Assembly: GCA_040752295.1 (NCBI GenBank)
Contig: JBFMFE010000271.1
Location: forward strand, 1 to 12,516
Direction of reading: 5' to 3'
Length of the DNA: 12,516 nt
Origin: JBFMFE01 sp040752295
GTDB lineage: Bacteria; UBP15; UBA6099; JBFMBQ01
The notes under the pieces are model-generated. The model had not been told where the DNA came from. It worked only from the letters and a program-made list of their open reading frames with translations, and did not search any database. The position numbers were made by a program, and so were the translations under genes. Positions 7,246 through 12,516 of the stretch are shown here, one piece after another (the first letter of the stretch is position 1; each line of letters begins with the position of its first letter).

Positions 7246-8130
7246 ATGAAGGTATTTGTCACCGGCGGCACGGGCTTCGTCGGAGGCTGCGTCGTCGCGG
7301 AACTGCTGAAGCGGAACCACGAGGTGGGCGCCCTCGTGCGGACGCCGGCGAAAGCAGCCGTCCTCGAAAAGCGAGGCGTAAAGATTATTCCCGGGGACGT
7401 GACCGCGCCCCCAATACGCGGCATGAAAGGCTGCGACGCGGTGATACACCTTGTGGGGATAATCCGCGAAAAGCCGCCGGGAATAACGTTTGACAAGGTG
7501 CACGCCGGGGGTACGGCGAACGTCGTCGAGGCGGCGCGCGCGGCGGGTGTCGCCCGGTTCGTCCACATGAGCGCGCTGGGGACGCGCGAGGGCGCGGCGA
7601 GCAGGTACCACAAAAGCAAGCTCGCGGGCGAGCGCGCCGTGATTGACACCGGAATCCCGTACACCATATTCAGACCCTCGGTCATTTTCGGTCCGGGCGA
7701 CGAGTTTCTGACCATGATCAAGGGTTTCTACAGGAATCCGCTTTTCGTTCCGGTGATCGGCGGGGGAAATTACCGACTTCAGCCGGTGCACGTCCGGGAC
7801 GTTGCGTGTCTTTTCGCCGGGGCGCTGGAGAGTAAGGGCGCCGAAAACAGGATTTTCGAGGTCGGCGGTCCCGAGTCGTATTCGTTCAGCGAACTGCTCG
7901 AGGAGGTGGGGCGGCGGCTCGGAAAGAAGCGGCTGAAATTTCACGTGCCGACCGGCGTCGCGTTCCTGATGGCGCGCGCGTTCGAGAAAGCGCTCCCCTC
8001 GCCGCCGCTCACCACGGATCAGTTGATAATGCTCCGCGAAGACAACGTTTGCGACCCGGCGGGAGCGGCGAAGGTCTTCGGCGTTTCGTTCACCGGGCTG
8101 CGGGAGGGAATGAAGGAATACATATTTTAA
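7246..8130 (+). CDS. NDUFA9-like atypical SDR, NAD(P)-binding protein
   Basis: This 294-residue protein is a Rossmann-fold extended/atypical short-chain dehydrogenase. MKVFVTGGTGFVGG carries the GxxGxxG dinucleotide motif (Gly7, Gly10, Gly13). HMSALG places a Ser at 109, YHKSK gives Tyr121 and Lys125 of the YxxxK pair, RPSVIFGPGDEF is at 143-154, and QPVHVRDVA is at 180-187. These match the NDUFA9/YfcH-like NAD-dependent epimerase/dehydratase branch, whose members are mostly of unknown substrate. No complex I genes are near, so a respiratory role is not implied. GAGGGAG upstream of the ATG is a good ribosome-binding site. The gene is convergent with the DUF4416 gene. Family assignment is strong; the reaction is unknown. 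Confidence 0.85.
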   Translation: MKVFVTGGTGFVGGCVVAELLKRNHEVGALVRTPAKAAVLEKRGVKIIPGDVTAPPIRGMKGCDAVIHLVGIIREKPPGITFDKVHAGGTANVVEAARAAGVARFVHMSALGTREGAASRYHKSKLAGERAVIDTGIPYTIFRPSVIFGPGDEFLTMIKGFYRNPLFVPVIGGGNYRLQPVHVRDVACLFAGALESKGAENRIFEVGGPESYSFSELLEEVGRRLGKKRLKFHVPTGVAFLMARAFEKALPSPPLTTDQLIMLREDNVCDPAGAAKVFGVSFTGLREGMKEYIF

Positions 8131-8152
8131 CCCCTGGATTGTTCATCCGGGG
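8131..8152. terminator. Hairpin between convergent genes, possible bidirectional terminator
   Basis: CCCC (8131-8134) plus GGAT (8136-8139) pair with ATCC (8145-8148) plus GGGG (8149-8152), with one bulged T and a five-base loop. It starts directly after the SDR stop and ends 3 nt before the DUF4416 stop codon. Neither side has a proper T-run, so termination would be weak or Rho-assisted. Confidence 0.4.
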
Positions 8153-8155
8153 CGC

Positions 8156-8695
8156 TTACCCGGACAGCTTCCGCTTGAAAAGTTTCCTCGCCTCGTTGAA
8201 AAATGAAACGTATTCCTCGGTCCTGTAGTCGGGATAGGTCCATTCCCAGGGGCGGAACGTTCCTTTGTGGAACCGCAGCGTCGCCTCCGCGTAGATGCCG
8301 TCGCGCAGGTAAATCCGGTGTGCGTAGTTCTTCGTTGTGGCGAGAACGACTTTGGAGAGGTCGAGGCATCCGGGGTCGAGGTTGACCGTTCTGCGCGGCG
8401 CGCCGCCGCGTTCGCGCGCGAATTCAAGCTCGATGCCGTTCGTGATGAGCTTCGCATCCGCGATGCGCTCCGGGGGGATAAGCTCCGCGAACGAGAAGAA
8501 CACCCTCGTCAGATTCCCGCCCATCTCTTCGGCGTAGTAGTCGGTGTGTGTGAAGGGCAGCGGCGGGCTTTCGAGGTCAACCGCGCCGAACACGCCGGTG
8601 AGGCGCTCCCTGACGGCGTCGAGGGGCGCGCCGGGCGCGTATATCGCCCCCGCGAAGAGGTTCACCTGCCCCGGCGGTTTTCGCGCCGAAATCAT
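8156..8695 (-). CDS. DUF4416 family protein
   Basis: The product from ATG 8695 is 179 residues, the usual length for DUF4416. Diagnostic motifs are in order: FTHTDYYAEEMG (48-59), RVFFSFAELI (64-73), TNGIELE (85-91), VNLDPG (104-109), VVLATTKNYAHRIYLRDGIY (116-135) and WTYPDY (152-157). The family has no established function. The in-frame ATG at 8830 was rejected: the extra 45 residues do not look like the family, it lacks a spaced ribosome-binding site, and the stretch contains a strong hairpin (8727-8753). GAGGGG lies 2 nt before ATG 8695. It lies 172 nt downstream of dctM on the same strand, with a hairpin between. Confidence 0.88.
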   Translation of the reverse strand: MISARKPPGQVNLFAGAIYAPGAPLDAVRERLTGVFGAVDLESPPLPFTHTDYYAEEMGGNLTRVFFSFAELIPPERIADAKLITNGIELEFARERGGAPRRTVNLDPGCLDLSKVVLATTKNYAHRIYLRDGIYAEATLRFHKGTFRPWEWTYPDYRTEEYVSFFNEARKLFKRKLSG

Positions 8696-8726
8696 TGCCC
8701 CTCTGTTTCCCGGTCTTCTCAGTTTT

Positions 8727-8753
8727 AAGAACGGCTCATCCGGAGCCGTTCTT
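8727..8753 (-). terminator. Perfect 11-bp stem-loop after dctM, possible terminator or attenuator
   Basis: AAGAACGGCTC (8727-8737) and GAGCCGTTCTT (8743-8753) are exact inverted repeats around a five-base loop. It lies between the dctM stop (8868) and the DUF4416 start (8695). The T-rich 3' arm (GTTCTT) could serve as a poor U-tract, but the following bases are AAAA, so strength is doubtful. It may reduce read-through from the TRAP operon into the DUF4416 gene. Confidence 0.5.
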
Positions 8754-8867
8754 CTAAAGCCAGAAGTTCCATCCGCTCGTATTAGATTGAGAATTTTAGA
8801 TTCATCATTCACCTTTTTCGACCGTTTCATTCCTGCCGTTTCCGATGGGTAAAGTGCTGCATGTTTT

Positions 8868-10154
8868 TTATGGTAAGCCCCGCGCCGCGTTCACGAGGTA
8901 GAGGCTCACCTGGGGGAAATAGGTGATGACCGCGAGCGCCGCGAGCAGAAGCGCGATGAACGGCACTATCGAGCGGGAGACGGCAACGATGGACTTGTTG
9001 AACACCGCGCTCGAGACGAAAAGGTGCATTCCGACCGGCGGCGTGAGATACCCGATCTCGAAGTTCACCATGAATATGATGCCGAAGTGAACCGGGTCTA
9101 TGCCCATCGTTTCCGCGATCGGAAGGAGTATGGGCACCGTGATCAGTATCGCCGATAGTATGTCCATCAGGCATCCCAGGAGCAGAAGCAGGAGGTTGAC
9201 GAGCACGAGGAAGCCGAGCGGCGACGATATGCGCGCCGTGATGACCTCCGCCATCATGTGCGGCACGCGCTGCACGGTGAGGAACCACGAGAAGCCGAGC
9301 GTCACGGCGACGATGATCATCACCATGCCCGTCGTCACCGCCGCGTCGGCGAACAGCGCCGGCAGCCGCCGAATCCCTATCTCCCTGTAAAAGAAAAATT
9401 CCACCACGAACGCGTACACCACCGCCGCCGCGCTCGCCTCGGTGACCGTGAAGACACCGGCGTAGATGCCCCCGATGATGAGGGCGGGAAGGAGTATCCC
9501 CCAGAATCCCCTGTAGAACGCCCCCGCCGCCGCGCGCGGCGAGAAACGCTTCCTCCCGGCGCGGTCCATCAAACCCGCCGCTACCGAGTACACCGCGAAT
9601 ATCCCCGCTATCATCGCGATCGGTATCGCTCCCGCAAGAAACAACTCGTTTATCGCTACCCCTCCGATGATCCCGAATATGATCACCACTATGCTGGGCG
9701 GGATGAGTATCCCGATGGAGCCGGAGGAGGTGATCAGCCCGAGCGAGAAGTTCTCCGAGTATCCTGCTTTCTTCAGCGCCGGGTACATCATGCCGCCCAC
9801 CGCAACTATCGTCGCCGGCGAAATCCCCGACAGCGCGGCGAAGAAGACGCATCCCATCACGGTCGCCAGCGCCAGCCCCCCCGGAAACCACTCCACGAGC
9901 GAACTGATGAAATCCACGATGCGCTTCGCGCTCCCACCCGCCGTCATGATCGTGCTCGCCAGTATGAAAAACGGTATCGCCAGCAGCGTGAAGTTGTCCG
10001 TCGCCGTGAACATCTGCTGCGCGATCACCGTGAGGGGGTAGTGCCCGATGAAGTGGAGACAGAAGCCCGACGCCAGCCCGATGACGATGAACAGCGGGAC
10101 GCCGAGCAGGAGAAGGACGATGAATATCGCGGCGGCGGCGGCTCCCAGCTTCAG
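8868..10154 (-). CDS. dctM: TRAP transporter large permease, DctM family
   Basis: This is the ion-gradient-driven translocating membrane subunit of a TRAP importer. From CTG 10154 it is 428 residues, the normal family length, with about a dozen hydrophobic segments. Family motifs include LLLLGVP (14-20), TLLAIPFFILA (56-66), GSIGILIPPS (145-154), FTVTEASA (235-242) and YLTPPVGMHLFV (369-380). No ATG, GTG or TTG lies near the expected start; the nearest in-frame ATG (10352) and GTG (10265) are deep inside dctQ. Two CTG codons fit: 10154, whose CTGA overlaps the dctQ stop, and 10148. GGAGGGAGG sits just upstream, so initiation at CTG with coupling to dctQ is likely. A sequencing error at the start is the alternative. 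Confidence 0.92.
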   Translation of the reverse strand: MKLGAAAAAIFIVLLLLGVPLFIVIGLASGFCLHFIGHYPLTVIAQQMFTATDNFTLLAIPFFILASTIMTAGGSAKRIVDFISSLVEWFPGGLALATVMGCVFFAALSGISPATIVAVGGMMYPALKKAGYSENFSLGLITSSGSIGILIPPSIVVIIFGIIGGVAINELFLAGAIPIAMIAGIFAVYSVAAGLMDRAGRKRFSPRAAAGAFYRGFWGILLPALIIGGIYAGVFTVTEASAAAVVYAFVVEFFFYREIGIRRLPALFADAAVTTGMVMIIVAVTLGFSWFLTVQRVPHMMAEVITARISSPLGFLVLVNLLLLLLGCLMDILSAILITVPILLPIAETMGIDPVHFGIIFMVNFEIGYLTPPVGMHLFVSSAVFNKSIVAVSRSIVPFIALLLAALAVITYFPQVSLYLVNAARGLP

Positions 10155-10654
10155 CCTCCCTCCGTTCCGCGGCGGAACAGCTTCGCCGCTTCCTCGACCG
10201 CCAGCGCCGTAAACCTCAATCCCATCATGACCGTCGCGACGGGGAGCGACAGGTACAGTATCCACATCGGCAGGTGCATGGCGACGGAGACCTGCCCGAA
10301 CGCCCTCGCGGCGCTCACGTAATCGGCGCCGACCTTCGCCATCAGGAAACACGCGGCGGCGGAGACCGCGCTCGACGCGAGCGCCAGATACCGTTTCCCG
10401 CCCGGCGGAACCGTCTGCACAAGCGCGTCAATCATCAGGTGGCGCCTCCGCTTCGTCGCCACGCTCGCCCCGATGCAGATGATCCATATCATCAGGTACA
10501 TCGCAAGCTCCTCCGCCCAGAATATCGAGCGGAAGAAGAAGTACCGCAGCACGACCTGCGTGAACATGACCGACGCCATCACGGCGAACGCGGCGGTGAG
10601 AAGGGCGATCTCGACCTGCTCCACAGCGTCGTCAACCCGCCGTATCGCTTTCAT
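10151..10654 (-). CDS. dctQ: TRAP transporter small permease, DctQ family
   Basis: The product from ATG 10654 is 167 residues with four hydrophobic segments (about 15-36, 50-66, 88-108 and 128-148), as in DctQ subunits. The conserved patch QVVLRYFFFRSIFWAEELA (33-51) followed by IWIICIGA is characteristic. It pairs with DctM in the inner membrane. The longer reading frame to 10768 was rejected because it begins inside a palindromic repeat and adds a non-conserved Arg/Gly-rich leader. AGGGG lies 7 nt before ATG 10654. It overlaps dctM by four bases, but 387 nt filled with repeats separates it from dctP. Confidence 0.9.
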   Translation of the reverse strand: MKAIRRVDDAVEQVEIALLTAAFAVMASVMFTQVVLRYFFFRSIFWAEELAMYLMIWIICIGASVATKRRRHLMIDALVQTVPPGGKRYLALASSAVSAAACFLMAKVGADYVSAARAFGQVSVAMHLPMWILYLSLPVATVMMGLRFTALAVEEAAKLFRRGTEGG

Positions 10655-10747
10655 CCCTGATCCCCTGTCCGTGCGCGTGCCCGTGCCCCTGCACGCCTTT
10701 AACGCTTTGATGTTAATGAGGTAGCGATGATAAATAGTTTCAACAAT

Positions 10748-10795
10748 CCTGTCTGCCGTGCCCGGCACGGCACAGGCAGCCGCCTGGCGGCTGCC
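10748..10795. repeat. Twin palindromic hairpins (CCTGTCTGC...CACAGGCAG family)
   Basis: The first hairpin is CCTG (10748-10751) and TGCCGTGC (10754-10761) pairing with GCACGGCA (10765-10772) and CAGG (10773-10776). The second is GGCAGCCGC (10775-10783) with GCGGCTGCC (10787-10795) around CTG. They share two bases. The outer CCTGTCTGC and CACAGGCAG sequences also occur at 12097-12112, there almost touching, so this looks like a dispersed palindromic element. It lies between dctP and dctQ. Confidence 0.7.
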
Positions 10796-10802
10796 GCAAA
10801 TT

Positions 10803-10876
10803 GAATATCGAACAAGGAACCGTGAAATGTCGAAGGGAAAGACACTTCATCATTCGATATTCCTTGTTCGCTATTC
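10803..10876. repeat. 74-bp imperfect inverted repeat between dctP and dctQ
   Basis: GAATATCGAACAAGGAA (10803-10819) matches the reverse complement of 10860-10876 at 16 of 17 positions. Pairing continues inward after four mismatches, through GAA(A)TG...GAAG against CTTC...CATTC, leaving a loop of about nine bases. AT-rich and unlike its surroundings, it has the look of a MITE/REP-type mobile or recombinational element. I see no ORF and no target-site duplication that I can define. Confidence 0.7.
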
Positions 10877-10895
10877 ATTATTCGTTTTTGACCGG

Positions 10896-10908
10896 ACAGG
10901 TAACCTGT
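10896..10908. promoter_or_regulatory. Short perfect palindrome ACAGGT-A-ACCTGT
   Basis: Thirteen bases of perfect dyad symmetry in the dctP-dctQ gap could be an operator, although no promoter is evident next to it. The remaining stretch 10909-11003 shows nothing recognisable. Regulatory function is speculative. Confidence 0.2.
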
Positions 10909-11003
10909 TTTACGCTCCCCGTAGTAACTGGAAGACCTGTCTCTTCCCCGTCTTCAACCGGAATCCTTTAAACCCGAAACCCCCGTAACCCCGGTTCCGA
11001 TGT

Positions 11004-11025
11004 AAACCGGCGGCGGGGAGCCGGT
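11004..11025 (-). terminator. Possible weak terminator after dctP
   Basis: Read leftward, ACCGGC (11025-11020) and GCCGGT (11011-11006) form a six-base-pair stem with an eight-base loop, ending in GGTTTA. It lies 17 nt past the dctP stop. The three-T tract is short, so it may only partly separate dctP from dctQM, consistent with binding protein being made in excess over permease. Confidence 0.35.
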
Positions 11026-11041
11026 CGTCCCCCTCGCGCCT

Positions 11042-12160
11042 TCACTGCCCCCGTGTGTTTCGCGCCCTGTATTCGGCTCTCGCCTTCAGCACGTCTTCCA
11101 GGAGCCGTTTTCCGACCACGCTCTCGAATTCCCCGTACACCGCGTTCGTCTTTGCGATGAACGCCTCTTTTTCCTTCGCCGTGAGTGTGTGGAACCTGAC
11201 GCCGCTCTTTTCGAGGGCATTCGCCGCGTCGTCCGCCGCCTTAATCGTCGCCTCTCTCATCCCCTCCGCCAACCTCGTGTTCTGCTTCAGCATCATGAGC
11301 TGGAGGTCCTGCGGGAGCGATTCCCACCACCCGTTGTTTATAACGATCATCGCCGCCTGGAATATGTGGTTGGAGACGGTTATGTATTTTTTCTTCGTGT
11401 GCAGGTTGAACGCGAGTATGCCCAGTATCGAGTTGTCCGCGCCGCCCACGCTGCCCTTGCCGAACGCCGCGGGGACGTCGGCGACGGGCATGGGGACGGG
11501 CTTCGCGCCCAGAGATCTCCAGAAGGCGGCGTGAACGTCGCTCTCTTCCGAGGCGAATTTCAACCCCTTGAGGTCCTCCGGGGAGCGTATGTGCCTGCCG
11601 GCGACGAAACAACGGAAGCCGTTCTCGAAGATCGCCGTTCCGAAGATGTCCTTTTCCGCGAGCCTGCGAACGAGCCGCGGGGCGATCACCCTGTCAATCA
11701 GGTACCGCGCCTCCTCCGTGTCCTCGAACAGAAAAGGCAGTTCGAGTATCTGCATTTCGGGCAGGAGCTTCGCGATGGCGCTCGAAGTGACCGCCGCCCC
11801 CTCCAGCTCACCGTCCAACACCATCTGCAGCATCTCCGATTCCGTCCCGAGCACGCCCCCGAGCCGCAGTTCGATCTCGAGCCTGCCCTTCGCGGTCTTC
11901 TCGATGTCCTTCTCGTATTCGAGCGCGAGCCTGCCCCACGTGGAAGCCGCGGGCGCGACGGAGCCGAGTCTCAGAACGACGGCTTTCTTTTTCGCCCCCG
12001 TTTCGGCAGACGCCGCGGCGGCGCACGACCCCACGCACGCCCCCAGTCCGCGCACGCCCGGCAGGCAGACGGGCGAGGACACCTGCCTGCGTACGCCTGT
12101 CTGCACAGGCAGGCAGGCTGCCAACACCACAACCAGCGCCGGAAAACGCCCCACCCGCAT
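11042..12160 (-). CDS. dctP: TRAP transporter substrate-binding protein, DctP family
   Basis: Periplasmic solute receptor of the TRAP importer, 372 residues from ATG 12160. Family features: VVLRLGSVAP at the mature start, LPFLFEDTEEA, ENGFRCF (179-185), SPEDLKGLK (193-201), LGAKPVPMPVADVPAAF (217-233), GGADNS (239-244) and NNGWWESLP. The Arg that usually follows LKGLK-I is Ala here (LKGLKFASEES), so carboxylate recognition may differ. The signal region is unusual: MRVGRFPALVVVLAAC contains a lipobox (Cys16), then about 20 residues encoded by a palindromic repeat, then a second hydrophobic or Ala-rich stretch (CVGSCAAAASAETG). The start is uncertain among ATGs 12181, 12175, 12166, 12163 and 12160; TTG 12196 overlaps the -10 box and is unlikely. 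No strong ribosome-binding site is visible (only GAG, 6 nt before ATG 12160). Confidence 0.9.
   Translation of the reverse strand: MRVGRFPALVVVLAACLPVQTGVRRQVSSPVCLPGVRGLGACVGSCAAAASAETGAKKKAVVLRLGSVAPAASTWGRLALEYEKDIEKTAKGRLEIELRLGGVLGTESEMLQMVLDGELEGAAVTSSAIAKLLPEMQILELPFLFEDTEEARYLIDRVIAPRLVRRLAEKDIFGTAIFENGFRCFVAGRHIRSPEDLKGLKFASEESDVHAAFWRSLGAKPVPMPVADVPAAFGKGSVGGADNSILGILAFNLHTKKKYITVSNHIFQAAMIVINNGWWESLPQDLQLMMLKQNTRLAEGMREATIKAADDAANALEKSGVRFHTLTAKEKEAFIAKTNAVYGEFESVVGKRLLEDVLKARAEYRARNTRGQ
12055..12117. repeat. Palindromic repeat inside the dctP signal-peptide region
   Basis: Several nested inverted repeats are packed here: CGCCCG (12055-12060) with CGGGCG (12070-12075), GCAGGCAG (12061-12068) with CTGCCTGC (12083-12090), CCTGCCT (12082-12088) with AGGCAGG (12111-12117), and GCCTGT (12095-12100) with ACAGGC (12105-12110). 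The segment is a multiple of three and stays in frame. Its sequence is shared with the intergenic hairpin at 10748-10776, so it is most simply an inserted repeat element. Confidence 0.7.
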
Positions 12161-12195
12161 CATCATCTCGTGCATCGTCATCGAAGACAGAGGCA

Positions 12196-12224
12196 ATTAT
12201 ACCCTGATTTTGCAAAAACTTAAA
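12196..12224 (-). promoter_or_regulatory. Promoter of dctP
   Basis: On the minus strand a perfect TATAAT (12201-12196) is preceded after 17 nt by a poor TTTAAG (12224-12219). Start of transcription near 12189 would give a leader of about 30 nt to ATG 12160. The weak -35 suggests an activator may be needed. Confidence 0.5.
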
Positions 12225-12242
12225 ATTTTTGCCACAGAGGAA

Positions 12243-12287
12243 CCTGTCCGCAAACTCCGCCGCCTGCGGCGATGCAGGCTGGCAGAA
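12243..12287. repeat. Degenerate GCCTG/CAGGC palindrome upstream of dctP
   Basis: CCTGTCCGC (12243-12251) resembles the left arm of the repeats at 10748 and 12097. Two alternative stems overlap: CGCCGC (12258-12263) with GCGGCG (12266-12271), and GCCTGC (12262-12267) with GCAGGC (12274-12279). They cannot form together. It lies upstream of the dctP promoter and seems a decayed member of the same repeat family. Confidence 0.45.
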
Positions 12288-12346
12288 GAATAGATACTAA
12301 TGGGAGCGGAAAACATTGGACAATTTTTCCTGATTACTACATGCAG

Positions 12347-12411
12347 CCACGGAAGCACGGAAAAATAAAAGAATGATTGACCACGGAAACAGTGAACTTT
12401 CGCACATTCTT
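12347..12411. repeat. CACGGAA direct repeats and flanking inverted repeat
   Basis: CCACGGAA occurs at 12347-12354 and 12381-12388, with a further CACGGAA at 12356-12362. AAGAATG (12369-12375) is inverted at 12405-12411 (CATTCTT). I see no gene between 12202 and 12516. This AT-richer stretch looks like remnants of intergenic repeats; 12280-12346 shows nothing clear. Confidence 0.4.
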
Positions 12412-12435
12412 CGTCACGATGGATTGCGACGTCAT

Positions 12436-12500
12436 CCGCCTTGGACTGCGGCGAGTCATCGCCGCCTTCACTCCCGCGCGGAGCGCGGGAAACAAGGCGG
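12436..12500. repeat. Three-way-junction palindromic element
   Basis: CCGCCTTG (12436-12443) pairs exactly with CAAGGCGG (12493-12500) and encloses two perfect hairpins: GCGGCGA/TCGCCGC (12448-12454, 12459-12465; loop GTCA) and CCCGCGC/GCGCGGG (12473-12479, 12483-12489; loop GGA). It could form a cloverleaf-like RNA or a DNA cruciform. It is not a tRNA: there are no T-loop or anticodon features. It may continue beyond the window. Confidence 0.65.
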
Positions 12501-12516
12501 TGTTTGCACTCCAGCC

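Noticed and set aside
7063..7944. Leftward frame that translates the 9-bp repeats as a Ser-Asp-rich stretch
   Set aside because: Most of it lies antisense to the SDR gene and has no family match; the Ser-Asp run is a by-product of the tandem repeat.
8696..8830. N-terminal extension of the DUF4416 protein from ATG 8830
   Set aside because: The extra residues are not DUF4416-like, the upstream AGGA is too close to serve as a ribosome-binding site, and the stretch holds a perfect intergenic hairpin.
9258..10322. 354-residue rightward frame opposite dctM/dctQ
   Set aside because: It is rich in Arg, His and Asp with no recognisable domain and overlaps the unmistakable DctM and DctQ genes.
10655..10768. 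Longer DctQ starting at 10768
   Set aside because: The start lies inside a palindromic repeat and the added residues are not conserved; ATG 10654 has a spaced AGGGG and gives the normal family length.
11189..12223. 344-residue rightward frame opposite dctP
   Set aside because: An antisense shadow with no signal or motif; dctP is clearly the coding strand.
12436..12500. tRNA or tRNA-like gene
   Set aside because: It has two arms and a closing stem but no acceptor end, anticodon arm or T-loop sequence.

Overview
The window is GC-rich bacterial DNA, by eye in the low to mid 60s percent GC. Genes are well spaced and have good Shine-Dalgarno sites. At least six products carry export signals: two outer-membrane beta-barrels with aromatic C-terminal residues, two lipoproteins with clear lipoboxes, a secreted FecR-domain protein and a TRAP binding protein. 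This means a diderm (Gram-negative) organism. A DUF4416 protein, an NDUFA9-like SDR, FecR modules outside any sigma-factor locus, an alpha/alpha-toroid-like lipoprotein and many palindromic intergenic repeats fit an uncultured lineage of the Planctomycetota/Verrucomicrobiota/Omnitrophota or deltaproteobacterial kind. I cannot name the phylum from the sequence.

Layout. 1-44 is the start of a leftward gene with a near-perfect 22-bp palindromic operator over its promoter. 245-4350 is a rightward, apparently co-transcribed set: a small beta-barrel protein, a secreted FecR-domain protein with an Ala/Glu-rich tail, and a 782-residue lipoprotein with an Ig-like region and an EF-hand loop. It is closed by a strong intrinsic terminator (4389-4426). 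4512-5924 encodes a second, larger beta-barrel protein. 6044-7087 encodes a lipoprotein resembling alpha/alpha-toroid proteins and is followed directly by six 9-bp tandem repeats. 7246-8130 encodes an NDUFA9-like atypical SDR.

From 8156 to the right end everything reads leftward: dctP (11042-12160), dctQ (10151-10654), dctM (8868-10154) and a DUF4416 gene (8156-8695). DctP, DctQ and DctM together would form a tripartite ATP-independent periplasmic (TRAP) importer: DctP captures the solute in the periplasm, and DctQ/DctM carry it across the inner membrane using an ion gradient. The substrate cannot be read from the sequence. dctM has no ATG, GTG or TTG at the expected place and probably starts at CTG, overlapping the dctQ stop.

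The right-hand 1.8 kb is rich in palindromic repeats. Twin hairpins and a 74-bp inverted repeat separate dctP from dctQ. A related GCCTG/CAGGC palindrome lies inside the dctP reading frame, within the signal-peptide region, and supplies the apparent lipobox cysteine. A degenerate copy sits upstream of dctP. The window ends in a 65-bp element able to fold as a three-way junction. The most noteworthy observations are this in-frame palindrome, the repeat-interrupted TRAP operon, the CTG start, and the uncharacterised barrel/FecR/lipoprotein module.
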